Source of the DNA: Humibacter ginsenosidimutans
GTDB taxonomy: Bacteria > Actinomycetota > Actinomycetes > Actinomycetales > Microbacteriaceae
DNA length: 64,000 nt
NCBI RefSeq assembly: GCF_007859675.1
Contig: NZ_CP042305.1
Span: forward strand, 1,178,001-1,242,000
Reading direction: 5' to 3'
Under the pieces are notes generated by a model. That model was not told the origin of the DNA. It ran no database searches and saw only the letters and a list, made by a program, of their open reading frames with translations. Below are positions 31,061-37,969 of this stretch, piece after piece (position 1 is the stretch's first letter; each line of letters starts with the position of its first letter). The translations under genes and the position numbers were made by a program.

Positions 31061-31897
31061 GTGTCCCGCACCCCTCGCCGTCTTGCGAGCGTTCTCACCG
31101 CCGTGGTCGCCGCGGCGGCGCTCGTGGCGCTCAGCGCCTGCAGCTCGTCGTCCACCTCCACCACGCACGGTCTGCAGACCGTCACCGCGGGCAAGCTCAC
31201 GATCGCCACCGGCCAGCCCGCCTATTCGCCGTGGGTCATCGACAACAAGCCGCAGAACGGCAAGGGCTTCGAGTCCGCCGTCGCCTACGCGGTGGCGAAG
31301 AAGCTCGGCTTCTCCAAAGACGAGGTGACGTGGGTGCGCACCGGATTCGACGAGGCGATCGCCCCCGGCCCGAAGAACTTCGACTTCAACCTGCAGCAGT
31401 TCAGCATCACCGACCAGCGCAAGAAGGCCGTCGACTTCTCCTCTCCGTACTACACGACGACGCAGGCGATCGTGGCGTACAAGGGCACGCCCATCGCATC
31501 GGCGACGAGCGCTGCCGACCTCAAGGGCTACAAGATCGGCGTTCCTGCCGGCACCACCAGCTACGACGTGCTCGTCAAAGAGGTCGGCGGCACGCCTGCC
31601 GTCTTCAACTCCGAAGACGACGCCGTGCAGGCGCTGAAGAGCAAGCAGATCGATGCGATCGCCGTCGACCTGCCCGCCGCGTTCTACATCACGAGCGCTC
31701 AGCTGAAGAACGCCACCATCGTCGGCCAGTTCTCCGACACCACGGGCGGTGACGACTACGGCCTCGTGCTGCCGAAGAACTCGCCGAACACCAAGAAGGT
31801 CACGGCGGCCGTCGACGCTCTGCGCAAGGACGGCACGCTCGCCGCGCTCGAGAAGAAGTGGCTGTCCGACTCGGTGAACGTTCCCACCTTCAAGTAG
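31061..31897 (+). CDS. Polar amino acid ABC transporter substrate-binding lipoprotein
   Basis: A 278-residue secreted protein: a basic N-terminus, hydrophobic core and lipobox 'ALSAC', so it is lipid-anchored at the Cys. The mature part is an SBP_bac_3 domain ('LTIATGQPAYSPWVI', 'GKGFESAVAYAVAKKLGF', 'DFNLQQFSITDQRKKAVDFSSPYY' in two parts, 'GVPAGTTSYDVL'). It delivers an amino acid, probably polar, to the following permease and ATPase. GTG 31061 has GGAAGG upstream. The 130-bp leader holds TAAAAT near 30988-30993 as a possible -10 and a GAGAGGA/TCCTCTC hairpin just before the gene, which may regulate it. Confidence 0.92.
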   Translation: MSRTPRRLASVLTAVVAAAALVALSACSSSSTSTTHGLQTVTAGKLTIATGQPAYSPWVIDNKPQNGKGFESAVAYAVAKKLGFSKDEVTWVRTGFDEAIAPGPKNFDFNLQQFSITDQRKKAVDFSSPYYTTTQAIVAYKGTPIASATSAADLKGYKIGVPAGTTSYDVLVKEVGGTPAVFNSEDDAVQALKSKQIDAIAVDLPAAFYITSAQLKNATIVGQFSDTTGGDDYGLVLPKNSPNTKKVTAAVDALRKDGTLAALEKKWLSDSVNVPTFK

Positions 31898-31914
31898 GCG
31901 GTACCGTCCTTTCC

Positions 31915-32823
31915 GTGCCTCTTTCCTCGTCTGCACCCGATCCGTCGCCCGTGGCCACCACGGGCGCGGTCGCGTCGACCCCGCACGCGCTGAGCGCCGT
32001 CGCGCTCGACCGCGCGCGGTTCCGCAAGCGGCAGTCCAGCCGCTCCGTGCTGATCGCCCTGGTGAGCACCGTCGTGTTCGCCGTGGTCGTCTGGATCGCG
32101 GTCGTCAACACGCCGGGCTGGGCCCTCGTGCAGCAGTCGTTCTTCGATCCGAAGTCGGCATGGGAGGCGCTGCCGAGCGTGCTGCTCGGGCTGTGGACGA
32201 ACATCCAGGTGCTGTTCTTCGCCGCCATCGGTGTGGCCATCGTGGCCACCCTGCTGGCGGTCATCCGCACGCTGCGGGCTCCGGTCTGGTTCCCGCTGCG
32301 GTTCATCGCCACGGCGTACACCGACCTGTTCCGCGGGCTTCCTGTGCTGATCGTGCTCTACTTGGTGGGCTTCGGCATCCCGGCCCTCGGGGTGTTCCCG
32401 CGGGTGCCCGCCCAGGTGTGGGGCACGATCGCGCTCGTGCTCTGCTACTCGGCCTATGTGGCCGAGGTGCTGCGTGCCGGCATGGAGGCCGTGCATCCCT
32501 CGCAGCGGTTCGCCGCGCGGTCGCTCGGGCTCAGCCACACGCAGACGCTGCGGCTCGTGGTGTTCCCGCAGGGCATCCGCAAGGTGACGCCCGCGCTCAT
32601 GAACGACTTCGTGTCGATGCAGAAAGACGTGGGCCTCATCTCGGTGCTGGGCGCGGTGGATGCCGTGCGTGCCGCCCAGATCAACGTCGCCGAGACCTAC
32701 AACTTCACCGCGTACGTCGTGGCGGGACTGCTGTTCGTGCTGATCTCGTGGCCGATGATCCGGCTCACCGACTGGTACACGGCGAGGGCGCAGAAGCGCG
32801 AGCAGATGGGCGGTGTGGTGTGA
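31915..32823 (+). CDS. Amino acid ABC transporter permease
   Basis: A 302-residue permease with a ~40-residue hydrophilic N-terminus and about five membrane helices. 'LLGLWTNIQVLFFAA' opens the HisM-type domain, 'YTDLFRGLPVLIVLYL' is typical, and the EAA loop reads 'EVLRAGMEAVHPSQRFAARSLGLS'. Start GTG 31915 is the best available but has no clear ribosome binding site; a later start before the first helix is possible. It follows the binding-protein gene by 17 bp and overlaps the ATPase start. Confidence 0.9.
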   Translation: MPLSSSAPDPSPVATTGAVASTPHALSAVALDRARFRKRQSSRSVLIALVSTVVFAVVVWIAVVNTPGWALVQQSFFDPKSAWEALPSVLLGLWTNIQVLFFAAIGVAIVATLLAVIRTLRAPVWFPLRFIATAYTDLFRGLPVLIVLYLVGFGIPALGVFPRVPAQVWGTIALVLCYSAYVAEVLRAGMEAVHPSQRFAARSLGLSHTQTLRLVVFPQGIRKVTPALMNDFVSMQKDVGLISVLGAVDAVRAAQINVAETYNFTAYVVAGLLFVLISWPMIRLTDWYTARAQKREQMGGVV

Positions 32824-33605
32824 GCGAGACCGCGACGGTGAAGGATGCCGTGGGCCACGCACCCGACGCCCCCGTGCTGAGCATGCGCGGCGTCTACAAG
32901 GCGTTCGGCGAGAACACGGTGCTGCGCGGCATCGACCTCGACGTGCACAGGCACCAGGTGGTCGTGCTGATCGGGGCCAGCGGGTCGGGCAAGTCGACCC
33001 TGCTGAAGACCGCGAACCTGCTGGAGCAGATCGACGACGGGCAGATCTTCTTGCAGGGCGAGGACATCAGCGACCCCCGAGTCGACGTGGACAAGACGAG
33101 GGCCCGCATCGGCGTCGTCTTTCAGCAGTTCAACCTGTTTCCGCACCTGACCGTGCTCGACAACGTCACCCTCGCCAATCGCAAGGTGCACAAGATGCCG
33201 AAGGATCAGGCGGAGCAGATCGCCACCGACCTGCTGGCCCGCATCGGTCTCGGAGACAAGCTCAAGGACTACCCCGACCGGCTCTCCGGGGGCCAGCAGC
33301 AGCGTGTCGCCATCGTGCGCGCCATCGCCAGCAAGCCGGAGCTGCTGCTGCTCGACGAGATCACGAGCGCGCTCGACCCGCAGCTGGTCGGCGAAGTGCT
33401 CGACCTCGTCACCGAGCTCAAGGCCGACGGCTCGACCATGGTGATGGCGACGCACGAGATGTCGTTCGCCCGCAAGGCGGCCGACCTCGTGGTGTTTCTC
33501 AAGGGCGGCGTGCTCGTGGAGCAGGGACCGCCGGAGCAGGTGTTCGGCGACCCGCAGCATCCCGAGACCCGCGAGTTCCTCGCCAGGGTGCACACCGTCG
33601 CCTGA
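32820..33605 (+). CDS. Amino acid ABC transporter ATP-binding protein
   Basis: A 261-residue ATPase of the GlnQ/HisP type: Walker A GASGSGKST, Q-loop 'VVFQQFNLFPHLTVLDNV', signature 'LSGGQQQRVAIVRAIA', Walker B 'LLLLDEITSALDP' and H-loop 'VMATHEMSFA'. GTG 32820 overlaps the permease stop (GTGA). A duplicated hairpin sequence begins at its 3' end. Confidence 0.95.
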   Translation: MSETATVKDAVGHAPDAPVLSMRGVYKAFGENTVLRGIDLDVHRHQVVVLIGASGSGKSTLLKTANLLEQIDDGQIFLQGEDISDPRVDVDKTRARIGVVFQQFNLFPHLTVLDNVTLANRKVHKMPKDQAEQIATDLLARIGLGDKLKDYPDRLSGGQQQRVAIVRAIASKPELLLLDEITSALDPQLVGEVLDLVTELKADGSTMVMATHEMSFARKAADLVVFLKGGVLVEQGPPEQVFGDPQHPETREFLARVHTVA

Positions 33606-33718
33606 GGCGAGAGTCATGCGAGCTTGCTCGCATGACCGAGCCGAGGAAGAACGGTTGAGCGGCAAGGCCGCGAGCACCGTCGCCTGAGGCGAGAGTCGTG
33701 CGAGCTTGCTCGCATGAC
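33593..33718 (+). repeat. 44-bp direct repeat carrying a terminator hairpin, two copies
   Basis: The 44-bp sequence 33593-33636, which includes the last codons and stop of the ATPase gene, recurs at 33675-33718 with one mismatch. Each copy holds a hairpin: CATGCGAGC/GCTCGCATG at 33615-33634, and the slightly weaker copy at 33697-33716. The arrangement lies between convergent genes, so it probably serves as a doubled transcription terminator created by a local duplication. Confidence 0.7.
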
Positions 33719-33723
33719 TCTCA

Positions 33724-34533
33724 TCACTCACGTGCAGCGCCGGGCGACACCGCGACGACAGCCGTGGTCGACATCCACGGGCCGCTCCACCAGCCGCGCC
33801 AGCCGAGCGGTCGGCGTGAGACGTGCAGCCCCGCTGCCCGCAGGTTCTCGACGTACTCGTCGGTGCGCTGGATGTCGGCGATCACGATGGTGCCGCCTGG
33901 CGCGAGCACCCGAACCGCCTCCTCGACGGCCCGTCGACGACCCTCTCGGCTCGGGATGTTGTGAATGGCCAGGCTCGCGGTGACGACGTCGAATCGAGCG
34001 TCGGGGTACGGCAGCTCCGTCATGTCGCCTGTGTCGAAGCGCACCCGATCGGAGACTCCGTTGCTCGCAGCATTGCGCCGCGCAGCCGCGACGGTGTTTC
34101 CCGACTGATCGACGGAGCGCCACAGGTCGATGCCGACCACCTCGGCCGTGCCGAGTCGCAGCGCCGTCATGATCGACACCATTCCGTGGCCGCAGCCCAG
34201 GTCGAGGCACTGTGCTCCGGTGCCACTGACGCCTGAGCCGGGCGCAGCCGTGATGGGTGCGACGGAGGCGAGAAGTCCATTCCAGAGCACGAACTTGCCG
34301 CGCAGCGACGCGTACCAGTAGAGCGCCGCGCCGACCGCGAACGCGACGGCGACGACGGCCAGGAGCACGGCGATCCACCACCAGGCGTGCCAGAGCGTCG
34401 CAGCGAGCACGGCAAGCACGACGTAGCCGACCGAGAACCCCAGCCACATGCAGGGAACCCAGGGCGCGTCGATTCCGTAGGATCCGCGCGGCTTGATCTC
34501 GGGCATCCTCTGCCCCGCATCAGAATCGGTCAT
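33724..34533 (-). CDS. SAM-dependent methyltransferase with N-terminal membrane helices
   Basis: A 269-residue protein. Residues ~25-70 form two hydrophobic segments ('WLGFSVGYVVLAVLAATLW', 'WWIAVLLAVVAVAFAVGAAL'), so it is likely membrane-anchored. The class I methyltransferase domain follows: motif I 'CLDLGCGHGMVSIM', 'VVGIDLW', 'DRVRFDTGDMTELPYPDARFD' (two parts) and 'LAPGGTIVIADI'. The methyl acceptor is unknown. It diverges from a PadR regulator, and a perfect palindrome (34533-34548) overlaps its start codon, so repression by that regulator is likely. Confidence 0.85.
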   Translation of the reverse strand: MTDSDAGQRMPEIKPRGSYGIDAPWVPCMWLGFSVGYVVLAVLAATLWHAWWWIAVLLAVVAVAFAVGAALYWYASLRGKFVLWNGLLASVAPITAAPGSGVSGTGAQCLDLGCGHGMVSIMTALRLGTAEVVGIDLWRSVDQSGNTVAAARRNAASNGVSDRVRFDTGDMTELPYPDARFDVVTASLAIHNIPSREGRRRAVEEAVRVLAPGGTIVIADIQRTDEYVENLRAAGLHVSRRPLGWRGWWSGPWMSTTAVVAVSPGAARE

Positions 34534-34548
34534 ACTAAAGTTTTAGTA
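34533..34548. promoter_or_regulatory. Palindromic operator at the methyltransferase/PadR junction
   Basis: TACTAAAGTTTTAGTA is a palindrome of two 7-bp arms around GT. It overlaps the first base of the methyltransferase start codon (minus strand) and lies 29 bp before the PadR start. It is AT-rich in a GC-rich background. A PadR dimer bound here would block both divergent genes. Confidence 0.65.
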
Positions 34549-34576
34549 GATCGCGAGCGGAAGCGAAAGGCGCACG

Positions 34577-35116
34577 ATGTCGAGACAGACGACCAGGCTC
34601 ATGGTGCTCGGGGTCGTCGCCTACCGCGGACCCATCAGCGGATACGGCATCGAGAAGACGCTGGACGAGTGGGCCGTCTCGCGATGGACCACGATCGCCG
34701 CCGCCTCGGTGTACCAGCAGCTGCGCACGCTGACCGCAGCCGGCTTCATCGAGCCGAGCAGCGGCGCGACGGCGCGCGCCGTCGACTACGCGTGCACCCC
34801 GGCGGGCACAGCCGAGTTGCACCGCCTGCTCCTCGAGCTGCTGCACGAGCGCGACGTGCGCCCGCTCAGCCTCATTCCGCTGCTGCACTTCACTCCGAGC
34901 CTCGAGCCCGGCGAGCTGCACGACGGGCTCGCCCTCCGCATCGCGAGGATCGACGAGGCGCTCGCGCTCGAAGACGAGTTCCTGAACCGGTCGCTCGATC
35001 TCGGGCCCTCGCACGCGACCGAGATCTTCCGCCTCACCTGGCACGGCCTTCGCGCCGACAAGGCCTGGTGCGAGGGGTTCAGACGCCGGCTTCTGGTGCA
35101 GACGGAGTCGCCCTGA
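34577..35116 (+). CDS. PadR family transcriptional regulator
   Basis: A 179-residue protein with an N-terminal winged helix ('RLMVLGVVAYRGPISGYGIEKTL', 'IAAASVYQQLRTLTAAGFIE') and a C-terminal helical dimerisation part ('GTAELHRLLLELLHE', 'LALEDEFLNRSLDL'), the PadR/Vir layout. It probably controls the divergent methyltransferase gene and itself through the palindrome between them. Start ATG 34577 lies after a GGAAGCGAAAGG stretch. The inducer is unknown. Confidence 0.88.
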   Translation: MSRQTTRLMVLGVVAYRGPISGYGIEKTLDEWAVSRWTTIAAASVYQQLRTLTAAGFIEPSSGATARAVDYACTPAGTAELHRLLLELLHERDVRPLSLIPLLHFTPSLEPGELHDGLALRIARIDEALALEDEFLNRSLDLGPSHATEIFRLTWHGLRADKAWCEGFRRRLLVQTESP

Positions 35117-35181
35117 GCGGGTCGCGAGGAGCGCACCGCACGGGCGCCCACATGGCGATGGCGGCCGTCACGCGCTGCGCG

Positions 35182-35571
35182 TCACAGCACCCACGGCGGC
35201 GACACCGGCGCCGCATCGCCGCCCGGGATGGTCGCGAGCGCGCTCGGGCTGCCGCAGACGATGAACTCGCAGTCCTCCAGCGCGACGACGGTGCGAATGA
35301 CGCCGCCCGGCATGATCACGGTATCTCCGGCCGCGACGATGAACTCGTCGTTCCCCGACCGGATGGAGACCTCACCGCTCAGCAGTGTCCAGATCTGCTC
35401 GGAGTCGATGACGTGCCGGGGTCCGGCCGAGCCGGCGGACATCCTCACCCGCCAGAGGCTGATGCCCCTGCTTCCGCCGACGGTGGGCGATGCCAGGGTC
35501 AGCGCGCTGGTCGAGGCCGTGCCTGTCTCGCGCACATCGGCCGACGGCACATGGATGAGCGTTTCGGTCAT
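35182..35571 (-). CDS. Cupin domain protein
   Basis: A 129-residue single cupin. 'AGPRHVIDSEQIWTLLSGEVSI' (two parts) and 'VAAGDTVIMPGGVIRTVVA' are the two cupin motifs; the metal-binding His pattern is incomplete (one His kept in GPRH, Glu present), so metal binding is uncertain. It is transcribed away from a MarR regulator, and an inverted repeat lies between them, so it is the likely target gene of that regulator. Confidence 0.8.
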   Translation of the reverse strand: MTETLIHVPSADVRETGTASTSALTLASPTVGGSRGISLWRVRMSAGSAGPRHVIDSEQIWTLLSGEVSIRSGNDEFIVAAGDTVIMPGGVIRTVVALEDCEFIVCGSPSALATIPGGDAAPVSPPWVL

Positions 35572-35588
35572 GATCGATACTCCCTTAC

Positions 35589-35609
35589 ATAGACAACATC
35601 ATTGTCTAT
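35589..35609. promoter_or_regulatory. MarR-type operator between cupin and MarR genes
   Basis: ATAGACAA (35589-35596) and TTGTCTAT (35602-35609) form a perfect 8-bp inverted repeat with a 5-bp spacer, the size usual for MarR dimers. A partial second copy (CATCGTTGTCGAT) follows at about 35618-35630. The site lies 18 bp before the cupin start on the other strand and 50 bp before the MarR start. Confidence 0.65.
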
Positions 35610-35658
35610 ATAGTAAGCATCGTTGTCGATCTACCGCAAGGCGCGGATAATCGACGTC

Positions 35659-36132
35659 ATGACCCATCGCTTCGATGACGAGATCCCGTTGCTCTTGATC
35701 GGATCGTTCCGCGCCGTCGTCGACGAACTCCACGACCATCTCCGCGATGCCGGGCTCGGCGAGTCGCGCGCGCTGCACGGATTCGCGCTGAAGGCCATCG
35801 ACGATGACGGCGTCTCGATCAGCGAACTCGCCAGACGCCTCGGAGTGACCAAGCAGGCGGCGGCACGAACGGCGCAGTCGATGGAATCGGCCGGCCTCGT
35901 CGAGCGCCGCGCCGACCCGTCCGATTCCCGGGCGACGGTGATCACCCGCACGGCTCACGCCGACGCGGTGCTCGACGAAGGCGAGCGTTTCTACCGCCGC
36001 AAAGAGGAGCAGTGGCGCGCGCAGCTCGGCGATGAGCGCTACGAGGCGCTGCGCGACGGTCTCCGGGAGCTCGCAGGCAGCGAGCCGGTCACGAGCATCC
36101 CGGGCTGGCTGGGACGCGCGACCCGAGCCTGA
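35659..36132 (+). CDS. MarR family transcriptional regulator
   Basis: A 157-residue winged-helix regulator. 'ISELARRLGVTKQAAARTAQSMESAGLVERR' (about residues 45-75, in two parts) is the recognition helix and wing; 'DPSDSRATVITRT' is the MarR signature wing. The C-terminal helices form the dimer. ATG 35659 is preceded at 7 nt by GATAAT (35646-35651), so the mRNA is probably leaderless; the longer reading from TTG 35623 is less likely. It probably represses the divergent cupin gene and itself. Confidence 0.85.
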   Translation: MTHRFDDEIPLLLIGSFRAVVDELHDHLRDAGLGESRALHGFALKAIDDDGVSISELARRLGVTKQAAARTAQSMESAGLVERRADPSDSRATVITRTAHADAVLDEGERFYRRKEEQWRAQLGDERYEALRDGLRELAGSEPVTSIPGWLGRATRA

Positions 36133-36154
36133 GCGAGCGGGTTCTCGGGGCCGC

Positions 36155-36940
36155 TCAGCGCACCGTCCAGCCTCCGTCGATCGCGAGTGTCTGCCCCGTG
36201 ATGAGGGATGCAGCCGGCGACGCCAGGAAGACCGCAGCGCCGGAGACCTCGCGCGGCACCCCGATGCGGTGCAGCGCCGCGATGCGCTCCACCGTGTCGG
36301 CTCGGAAGGCGGGATCGGAGAGCGCCGCCTGCGTGCCGTCGGTCTCGATGAACGTGGGCGCGAGCGCGTTGACCCGGATGCCGTACCCGCCCCATTCGAC
36401 GGCGTGGCACCTCGTCAGATGCACCACGGCAGCCTTCGCCACGCAATAGGCCGACTCGCCGGGCAGCGCGACGAGACCCGCCTGCGACGCGACGTTGATG
36501 ATCGCGCCGCCGCCGGCGTCCCGCATGTGCTTCGCCGCATGCTGGGAGAGGAAATACGTCGACTTCGTGTTGAGCTCCCACACCCGGTCGAACTCCTGCT
36601 CCGTGACGTCGATCGCGTCGGCCATGATGCCGCCGCCGGCGTTGTTCACCAGTGCGTCGAGGCGTCCGAATTCGCGCGCGGCCTCGTCGATCGCCGCCCT
36701 GGCGCCCTCGAGATCGGTGACGTCGAGCTGGAGCGGAAGCGCCCGGCTCCCCAACGCGGCGATCTCGGCCGCCAGCCCCGCGTCATCCCGCACGTCGCGC
36801 AGCCCGATGGCGACATCGGCTCCGGCCGTGGCGAATTCGAGGGCGATCGCCCTGCCCAGCCCTCGGCGAGCGCCCGTGACGAGCACGGTGGTTCCTGTGA
36901 GGTCGAAGGGGGATGCCGTGCGTGCGGTCGCGAAGATCAT
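36155..36940 (-). CDS. Short-chain dehydrogenase/reductase
   Basis: A 261-residue classical SDR. 'LVTGARRGLGRAIALEFA' is the cofactor-binding TGxxxGxG motif, 'NNAGGG' the structural motif, and Ser (in NVASQAG) with Tyr-x3-Lys ('SAYCVAKAAV') the catalytic residues. 'LINGQTLAIDGGWT'-like C-terminus ('LITGQTLAIDGGWTVR') is typical of 3-oxoacyl-ACP reductase or gluconate dehydrogenase-like members. The Arg after TGA suggests NADP use. Substrate unknown. It ends 22 bp from the convergent MarR gene. Confidence 0.9.
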   Translation of the reverse strand: MIFATARTASPFDLTGTTVLVTGARRGLGRAIALEFATAGADVAIGLRDVRDDAGLAAEIAALGSRALPLQLDVTDLEGARAAIDEAAREFGRLDALVNNAGGGIMADAIDVTEQEFDRVWELNTKSTYFLSQHAAKHMRDAGGGAIINVASQAGLVALPGESAYCVAKAAVVHLTRCHAVEWGGYGIRVNALAPTFIETDGTQAALSDPAFRADTVERIAALHRIGVPREVSGAAVFLASPAASLITGQTLAIDGGWTVR

Positions 36941-36966
36941 GCGACCACGCTAGAGGGTGCGACCCG

Positions 36967-37938
36967 TCACGCTGTCAACACCCGCACGGGCTCCCCCGCC
37001 AGGTACGCCACCACGTCGGCGACCGCGTCGCCGTAGAACGCGCGATAGTTGTCCGTCGTGACGTAGCCGATGTGCGGCAGCAGGAGCGACCGCGGGGCCG
37101 ACCGCAGCGGATGGTCGGCGGGCAGCGGCTCGCTGTCGTAGACATCGAGCGCGGCTCCCGCGATCAACCCGTCGTGGAGCGCATCGAGCAGCGCGCCCTC
37201 GTCGACGATCGGCCCGCGGGACGTGTTGACGAGGTAGGCGTCCCTTCGCATCATCGCCAGCTCCGGGCGGCCAACGAGTCCGCGGGTCTGCTGCGTCAGC
37301 GGCAGGTGAATGGTGAGGAAGTCCGGCTCGCTGAACAGCGCATCCCGCGACACCGCCGTCACGCCGTGCTCGGCCGCACGTTCCACCGTCAACGACCTGC
37401 TCCACGCGATCACGCGCATGTCGAACGCCTGCGCGAGACGCGCCACCGGTGTGCCCAGACGGCCGAGTCCGAGGATGCCCAGCGTGCGCCCCGCAAGCCC
37501 CGGTCCGATCGTGTGCTGCCAGCCTCCTGACCGCACCGAGGCATCCTCCGCGACGAAGCCCCTCGCGAGTGCGATCATCATCCCGAACACCAGCTCGGGC
37601 ACGCCGTTGCCCGCCGATCCCGTTCCGCACACGGTCACTCCGCGCGCGGTCGCCTCGGCCAGGTCGATGGACGCGTTGCGCATCCCGGTGGTCACCAGCA
37701 GCCGGAGCCGCGGCAGCGACCGCAGAAGCTCGGCACCGAACGCGGTTCGCTCCCGCATCGCCACCACGACCTCGCTCTTGGCGAGACGATTCACGAGCTC
37801 GTCGCCGTCGAGGTGGTCGGTGACCACGTCGATGTCGAACTCGGCCCGCACCGACGACCAGTCGGCGGAGGAGAGCGCGACGTTCTGGTAGTCGTCGAGC
37901 ACGGTGAGGGTGCGTCGACCGCTCACCGTGCTCGCCAT
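36967..37938 (-). CDS. D-2-hydroxyacid dehydrogenase family protein
   Basis: A 323-residue enzyme of the D-isomer-specific 2-hydroxyacid dehydrogenase family. 'LGILGLGRLGTPVARLA' binds NAD, 'NTSRGPIVDEGALLDAL' holds the catalytic Arg region, 'AALDVYDSEPLP' the Glu, and 'LLLPHIGYVTTDNY' the catalytic His. Family enzymes include phosphoglycerate, glyoxylate and hydroxypyruvate dehydrogenases; the exact substrate is not clear. Start ATG 37938 was chosen over an upstream in-frame start that lies in low-complexity Arg/Ser sequence. Confidence 0.9.
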   Translation of the reverse strand: MASTVSGRRTLTVLDDYQNVALSSADWSSVRAEFDIDVVTDHLDGDELVNRLAKSEVVVAMRERTAFGAELLRSLPRLRLLVTTGMRNASIDLAEATARGVTVCGTGSAGNGVPELVFGMMIALARGFVAEDASVRSGGWQHTIGPGLAGRTLGILGLGRLGTPVARLAQAFDMRVIAWSRSLTVERAAEHGVTAVSRDALFSEPDFLTIHLPLTQQTRGLVGRPELAMMRRDAYLVNTSRGPIVDEGALLDALHDGLIAGAALDVYDSEPLPADHPLRSAPRSLLLPHIGYVTTDNYRAFYGDAVADVVAYLAGEPVRVLTA

Positions 37939-37969
37939 CCGTCCGTGTGCGTCTCTGGGTTCGTCCGCG

